Assembly: GCA_029204225.1 (NCBI GenBank)
Contig: CM055100.1
Span: 58,046,345-58,110,344, forward strand
Length of the DNA stretch: 64,000 nt
Direction of reading: 5' to 3'
From: Diphasiastrum complanatum
Taxonomy: Eukaryota > Streptophyta > Lycopodiopsida > Lycopodiales > Lycopodiaceae
The notes beneath the pieces are model-generated. The model saw only the letters and a list, made by a program, of their open reading frames with translations, was not told where the DNA came from and did not search any database. The position numbers and the translations under genes were made by a program. This document shows, one piece after another, positions 59,690 to 64,000 of this stretch; position 1 is the first letter of the stretch, and every line of letters begins with the position of its first letter.

Positions 59690-62176
59690 AGAAAATTCAC
59701 CTGAGGGTGAAACATTTAGGAAACTTAGGCAAGAATTTAACGATGTGTTTCCTTAGCAGCTTCCTGAGGGTCTTCCCCCCTCTAGGGGTGTTGACCATGG
59801 TATTAAACTTGTTCCTAGTAGTTCTCCTGTATCATTGTATCCTTACAGGATGAGTACTACTGAAGAGGATGAAGATTATAGGCAACTGCAAAATTACCTT
59901 AAGATGGGCCATGTTAGGCCTAGTAAGTCCCCTTGGGGGGCTCATGTTATCTTAGTTGATAAAAAAGGAGGTACTCGTCTTTGTGTGGACTTTAAAAAAT
60001 TAAATAAATTAACGATTAAAAATTGTTATCCTTTGCCACGAATGGATGAACTAGTTGATCAACTACATGGTGCAAAGTACTTCACCAAAATCGATTTGAG
60101 ATCAAGGTATCATCAAATTCGTATAAAGACTGGGGATACTGAAAAAACCGGGTTTAGAACTAGGTATGGCCATTATGAGTTTATGGTTTTACCATTTGAT
60201 TTGACAAATGCTCCACCGACTTTCCAGCAGATGATGAACGATCTTCTTGGTCCATATTTGGGAACTTTAAGATAGTTTACTTAGATGATATTCTCATCTA
60301 TAGTAAGACTTTGGAGGAGCATGAGGAACATCTCAGGACTATCTTAAAGTTACTTAGACAGGAGAAGCTTTTTGCAAAAGAATCCAAATGTGTTTTGGTC
60401 CAAAAGAGGTTGCTTTATCTCGGTCATGACTCATGTTATTTCGGACCATGGGTTGGAAATTGACCCAAATAAAGTTCAACAAGTTCGTGAATCGCCAATC
60501 CCTAAAACCATCCGGGAGGTTTTTTTCATCGATGTATCATGGGTTATGCAATAATTGCATTGCCTTTAACAAATGTCCTACTGTGTAACTACAGAACCTA
60601 TTTTACACATAGTGGATCCTAACAAGCCGTATGTACTTGAGACGGATGCCAGTGACTATGCTATAGGTGCAGTCCTATATCAAGATGGTAGACCGGTTGC
60701 TTTTGAAAGCAAGAAGCTAGACCCGGCTCAAAGGCGATATTCTACCTACGACAAGGAGCTTTTTGCTGTTATTCATGCCCTGAAAATGTGGAGACATTAT
60801 TTGTATGGCTCCCAGTTTACCATAATTACTGACCATCAAGCGTTAAAGTATATTAACGATGCAGTTGACCTTGGGGGTCTTAAGGCCAGATGGAACCACA
60901 TTATGACCGCCACTGTGAGGGTGACAAGTATAGCTACCAAAATTAGGCAAAAGAATTTCATTATGACATTGAGTACCAGAAGGGTACTTCTAATAGTGTC
61001 GCGGATGCCTTAAGCCAAATTGGAGAGGTTAATCAGTTAAGCTTTTCTGAGATCCAATCTGAGTTATATCGTCCTTAAGAGATTTGTGTGTATTTCGGTC
61101 GTATTTGGCTAGCCGTCCTGGCAGGTTCTTCTAGATCGAGTGATGAGCTTGGAATGCAGGATTCCAAGATTTCTCCTCTGGACAAGATATTAAGAGACTA
61201 TTCCATTAGGAATGGGCTACTTTTCCGGAATGGAAAAGTTTGTGTGCCAGAAAATGATGATTTAAGGCCCAAATCCTGCATGAATGTCATGACAGCCCGT
61301 GTGCAGGGCCCCCTGGCTCACAAAGAACATGTGACCTAATAAAGAGGAACTTTTATTGGCCAAACTTGAAAAGTCAAGTGGAGGCATATGTTCGCAAATG
61401 TGGACAATGTCAAGTTAATAAAGCTGAAAGACTTAAGGCAGCTGGTTTATTAATGCCCTTGGAAATTCCCGAAAGAAAGTGGGAGAGTATTTCCATGGAC
61501 TTTGTCGTTGGGCTACCTCGAATGGGGAAGCAAAATGATGCTATTTGGGTTATGGTTAACAGATTAACCAAAATGGCGCAATTCATTCCAGCCAAGCAAG
61601 CTGTCAAAGCTTCTGAACTTGCTCAGCTTTTTGTTGAAAAGCTATTCAGGTTGTTTGGTTTGCCGAATGACATTGTTAGTGATCGAGATCCTAAGTTCAC
61701 TGGTAGATTCTCGCAGGCGGTCTTTGAGAAATTAGAGACCACATTAAGTCTAGGGTCTTCAAATCATCCTGAATCGGATGGTCAGACAAAGAGGACGAAC
61801 CAGTCTATGGAAGACATGCTTCGTGCATATGTTTCCAAAAGACAGTCGGATTGGGAAAGGTACCTTCCAATGATTGAATTTGCATATAATAGCGCAAAGC
61901 ATTCAGCGACCCATTTTCTCTTATGTATGGTTTCCAGCCTAGGGCTCCCATTTCAGTTGCCCTCAAAAGCCTCAAGGTTAAAGCAGCAGTAGATTTCCTA
62001 CATGATATGCAAGAAATGTTGCTTGTTGCTGGTGATAACGTAAAAACGACTCAGGATAGAGCCCAGTTTTATGCTAATCAAAAGCGACAACCTAGGGTCT
62101 ATGAGGAGGGAGCTTGGGTATCTTAGAATCCCGAAAAACTCTTAAGGTATTAAAGACTGGAAAATGTCCTAAGTTA
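59690..62176 (+). pseudogene. Ty3/gypsy chromovirus-like pol: RT, RNase H, integrase
   Basis: Plus strand in order. Pre-RT LRQEFNDVFP, stop, [21 protein letters not shown] at 59835-60275 ([71 protein letters not shown]); then a shift and VYLDDILIYSKTLEEHEEHL, catalytic pair kept. RNase H at 60573-61013 (LETDASDYAIGAVLYQDG, DKELFAVIHALKMW, TDHQALKYIND). Integrase at 61366-62126: KCGQCQVNK zinc ligands, SMDFVVGLP (first Asp), SDRDPKF (second Asp), and ESDGQTKRTN where the catalytic Glu after DGQT is Lys. A KTGKCPKLCEK motif near 62158-62185 in another frame is cut at 62177 by a copia LTR. Non-functional. Confidence 0.9.
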
Positions 62177-62829
62177 TGTGAAAAACTCAGATCCAAAAGA
62201 TGCTAAAGTTTCATAAAGATCTTGGCCATGGAAGTTATGCACATCTAGATTGAAAAAATGATAGAAATTGTGATGTTAAGCATACTAAACATCAACTAAA
62301 CATCAAAATCTGATCATAAGCTTCCACAAACAGAAACTTGCTGTCCCTGTCCGTACTTCAGAGCCTACAACCTGCATTTCACACGTGTGAAGCCATAGCA
62401 ACAAAGAAATCACAATTCTAGTGGCTAGAATGCAAGATATGAACAAAAAAGTGAGAGAGAAGAAGATGGACCTTCAAAGAGCATAACATTCATTCAATAG
62501 AATGAAAATGAGATATGTACATACTCGTGGAGATGGCTATTTATAGCAGCCATAGTGCCTCTTGGCCACTTGTCTTATGATAGGCTAAAATTGGGGTCCA
62601 ATAGGATTCACCCATATACCTAGAAATTTGGTCAAATAGGAATGCACCAAATTATGAGCCAATAGAAGAGCTCCACACTCGACCTCCTCTAATTAATGTG
62701 ACCTCAAAAGTAGTGTACACATACTTTGGGCCTCTACATACATGTATGAACCTATCTCTAACTTTTATTTGGCCATAGGCCTACAAAATCTCAAGTTAGG
62801 AAAATACTACTAGTTGACAATTTTTCACA
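62177..62829 (-). mobile_element. Copia 3' LTR, 653 bp, inserted in the gypsy element
   Basis: The LTR has perfect 9-bp inverted ends: tgtgaaaaa at 62177-62185 and tttttcaca at 62821-62829. On the minus strand it follows the polypurine tract gaagagggag (62830-62839). A TATA box (gctataaatagcc, minus) lies near 62540 and probably drives the element's RNA. The bases just outside the low end (agtta, 62172-62176) would be the target-site duplication; the other copy is outside the window. Confidence 0.9.
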
Positions 62830-64000
62830 CTCCCTCTTCAACTAGTTTTAGCATAGATTTAGAAAGTACACCAAGACTTGTTCTATGCTTGAAAAATAAG
62901 TCCTTTCCCAATGCTTTGGTAAAGATATCAGCCACACATTCCTTTGATGGGACATGTTCAAGCTTGATCTCTTTTGCCAACACTTGTTCTCTCACAAAAT
63001 GGTAAGCCACCTCGATATGTTTGCTCCTTGCATGGAAAACCGGATTGCTTGCTAGACTTTGGGCTGAAAGGTTGTCACAAAAGATGATTGGACTCTCTGA
63101 AAAATCCAGCAAATGAAGCTCCATAATCATCCTCTTGATCCACACCATCTCCTTTGTGCATGATGTCAAAGCTTTGTACTCGGCCTCACTAGAAGAAAGT
63201 GATATAGTTGCTTGTTTCTTCGACATCCATGAGATAGCTCCATCACCTATGAAAATAGCATGTGCATTTATGGATTTTCTATCCATAAGGTCTCCTGCAA
63301 AATCTGAATCTGAAAAACCAAATAAGTTAGGTGATGAGCCTCTATAAACAATGCCAAAATCTTTTGTTCCCGAGATGTATCTCAAGATCCTCTTTCCTAG
63401 TTTCCAATGTTCTATGCTAGGATCTTGCATGAATTGGCTTAATTTACCAACACAATAAGATAAATCAGGTCTTGTGATGGTTAGATATATAAGAGAACCT
63501 ATTAGCTTCCTATAGAGAGTAATGTCCTCGAAGGATCTTTCATTACCTCTTATAGTTAGCTTTACATGTGATTCCATAGGTGTATCAATAGGATTTGCAT
63601 CTACCATATGAAATCTATTGAGAATAGAAATAGCATACTTCTCTTGTGAAATAAAAGTGATTTGAGAAGTTCTAATTACTTCTATTCCTAAGATATAGCT
63701 CAAAAGACCAAGATCATGCACTTCAAATTCCTTTTTTAGTGCTTTCTTGATATCTTCTATATCTTCCTTGTTCCCTCCACTTAAAATAATGTCATCCACA
63801 TAAATTAGAAGGATTGTAACATCATTAGCACTAATTCTAAAGTAAAGTGAATGATCATACTCACTCATAGTGAAGTTTTGAGAAAGTAGAAAAGAGTTAA
63901 GCCTAGCATACCAACTCCTTGGTGCTTGCTTAAGACCATACAAACTTTTTTGTAGAAAACACACATGATTAGGCTTGCTATGAGAAACATAGCTCTCGGG
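62825..64000 (-). CDS. Ty1/copia reverse transcriptase-RNase H, open frame running off the window
   Basis: Minus frame open from the window end (64000) to the stop at 62825-62827, about 390 codons without a break. RT: PESYVSHSKPNHVCFLQKSL, YGLKQAPRSWYARL, YDHSLYF, ILLIYVDDIILSGG (catalytic YVDD intact), HDLGLLSYILGIEV. RNase H: RKLIGSLIYLTITRPDLSY, HWKLGKRILRYI, FGFSDSDFAGD (Asp), KQATISLSSSEAEYKALTS (Glu), IIFCDNLSAQSLASNPVFHA, RSKHIEVAYHFVREQ, VPSKECVADIFTKALGKD. The stop codon lies within the first bases of the LTR. Gag, protease and integrase would be to the right of the window. With no stops and intact active sites it is the youngest-looking element here. Confidence 0.95.
   Translation of the reverse strand, partial: PESYVSHSKPNHVCFLQKSLYGLKQAPRSWYARLNSFLLSQNFTMSEYDHSLYFRISANDVTILLIYVDDIILSGGNKEDIEDIKKALKKEFEVHDLGLLSYILGIEVIRTSQITFISQEKYAISILNRFHMVDANPIDTPMESHVKLTIRGNERSFEDITLYRKLIGSLIYLTITRPDLSYCVGKLSQFMQDPSIEHWKLGKRILRYISGTKDFGIVYRGSSPNLFGFSDSDFAGDLMDRKSINAHAIFIGDGAISWMSKKQATISLSSSEAEYKALTSCTKEMVWIKRMIMELHLLDFSESPIIFCDNLSAQSLASNPVFHARSKHIEVAYHFVREQVLAKEIKLEHVPSKECVADIFTKALGKDLFFKHRTSLGVLSKSMLKLVEEGV

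Overview
This is nuclear DNA of a land plant. It is AT-rich and lacks operons, Shine-Dalgarno spacing and CRISPR structure. It is packed with decayed plant-type Ty1/copia, Ty3/gypsy and LINE retroelements and with GA/CT and CA microsatellites. It holds one clear intron-bearing host gene (a mitochondrial ferredoxin, four exons with GT..AG introns) and one plant-type DUF716/TMEM45-like membrane-protein gene. A recurrent reverse transcriptase with an N-terminal zinc finger resembles a family I associate with seed-free plants, so a fern, lycophyte or bryophyte is plausible, but this is a tentative inference.

Layout. 1-13190: a mosaic of dead retroelements: gypsy integrase (+), accessory ORFs, a 170-bp GA tract, a copia pol split into two opposite-strand parts, a C-poor G-rich minisatellite field, a second 170-bp GA tract, a gypsy LTR end with PBS (+) abutting a gypsy RT (-), then a copia LTR end, PBS and gag (+). 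13190-43793: a very large inverted repeat. Left arm 13190-25468 and right arm 28671-43793 carry the same mosaic in mirror order: copia gag-protease-integrase, an opposite-strand 916-bp LTR with copia RT-RNaseH, about 3.1 kb of non-coding LTR-like sequence, a zinc-finger RT element, and a detached C-terminal piece of the same RT family. The 3.2-kb single-copy spacer (25469-28670) holds the DUF716 gene, whose N-terminal coding part carries two in-frame TGA codons. 43794-47654: gene-poor. 47655-48596: mitochondrial ferredoxin exons (-), cut off upstream by a gypsy fragment (about 48772-50040). 51570-57104: two different LINEs in tandem (-). 57650-58440: possible exons of an unrecognised host gene (-). 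59069-59475: microsatellites. 59690-62176: a chromovirus-like gypsy pol (+), interrupted at 62177 by a copia element (-) with a 653-bp LTR and an undamaged RT-RNaseH reading frame running off the window end.

Most coding here is parasitic and non-functional, with stops, frameshifts and lost catalytic residues. The functional candidates are the ferredoxin gene (N-terminal exon not found), possibly the DUF716 gene, and the copia element at the right edge. The outstanding structural feature is the 30.6-kb inverted duplication. Its arms differ by two deletions (about 0.84 and 1.82 kb) and local tandem-copy changes. At the outer edge only the left arm continues seamlessly into its flank; at the inner edge only the right arm does. 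That is the pattern expected of a fold-back inverted duplication with an asymmetric centre.
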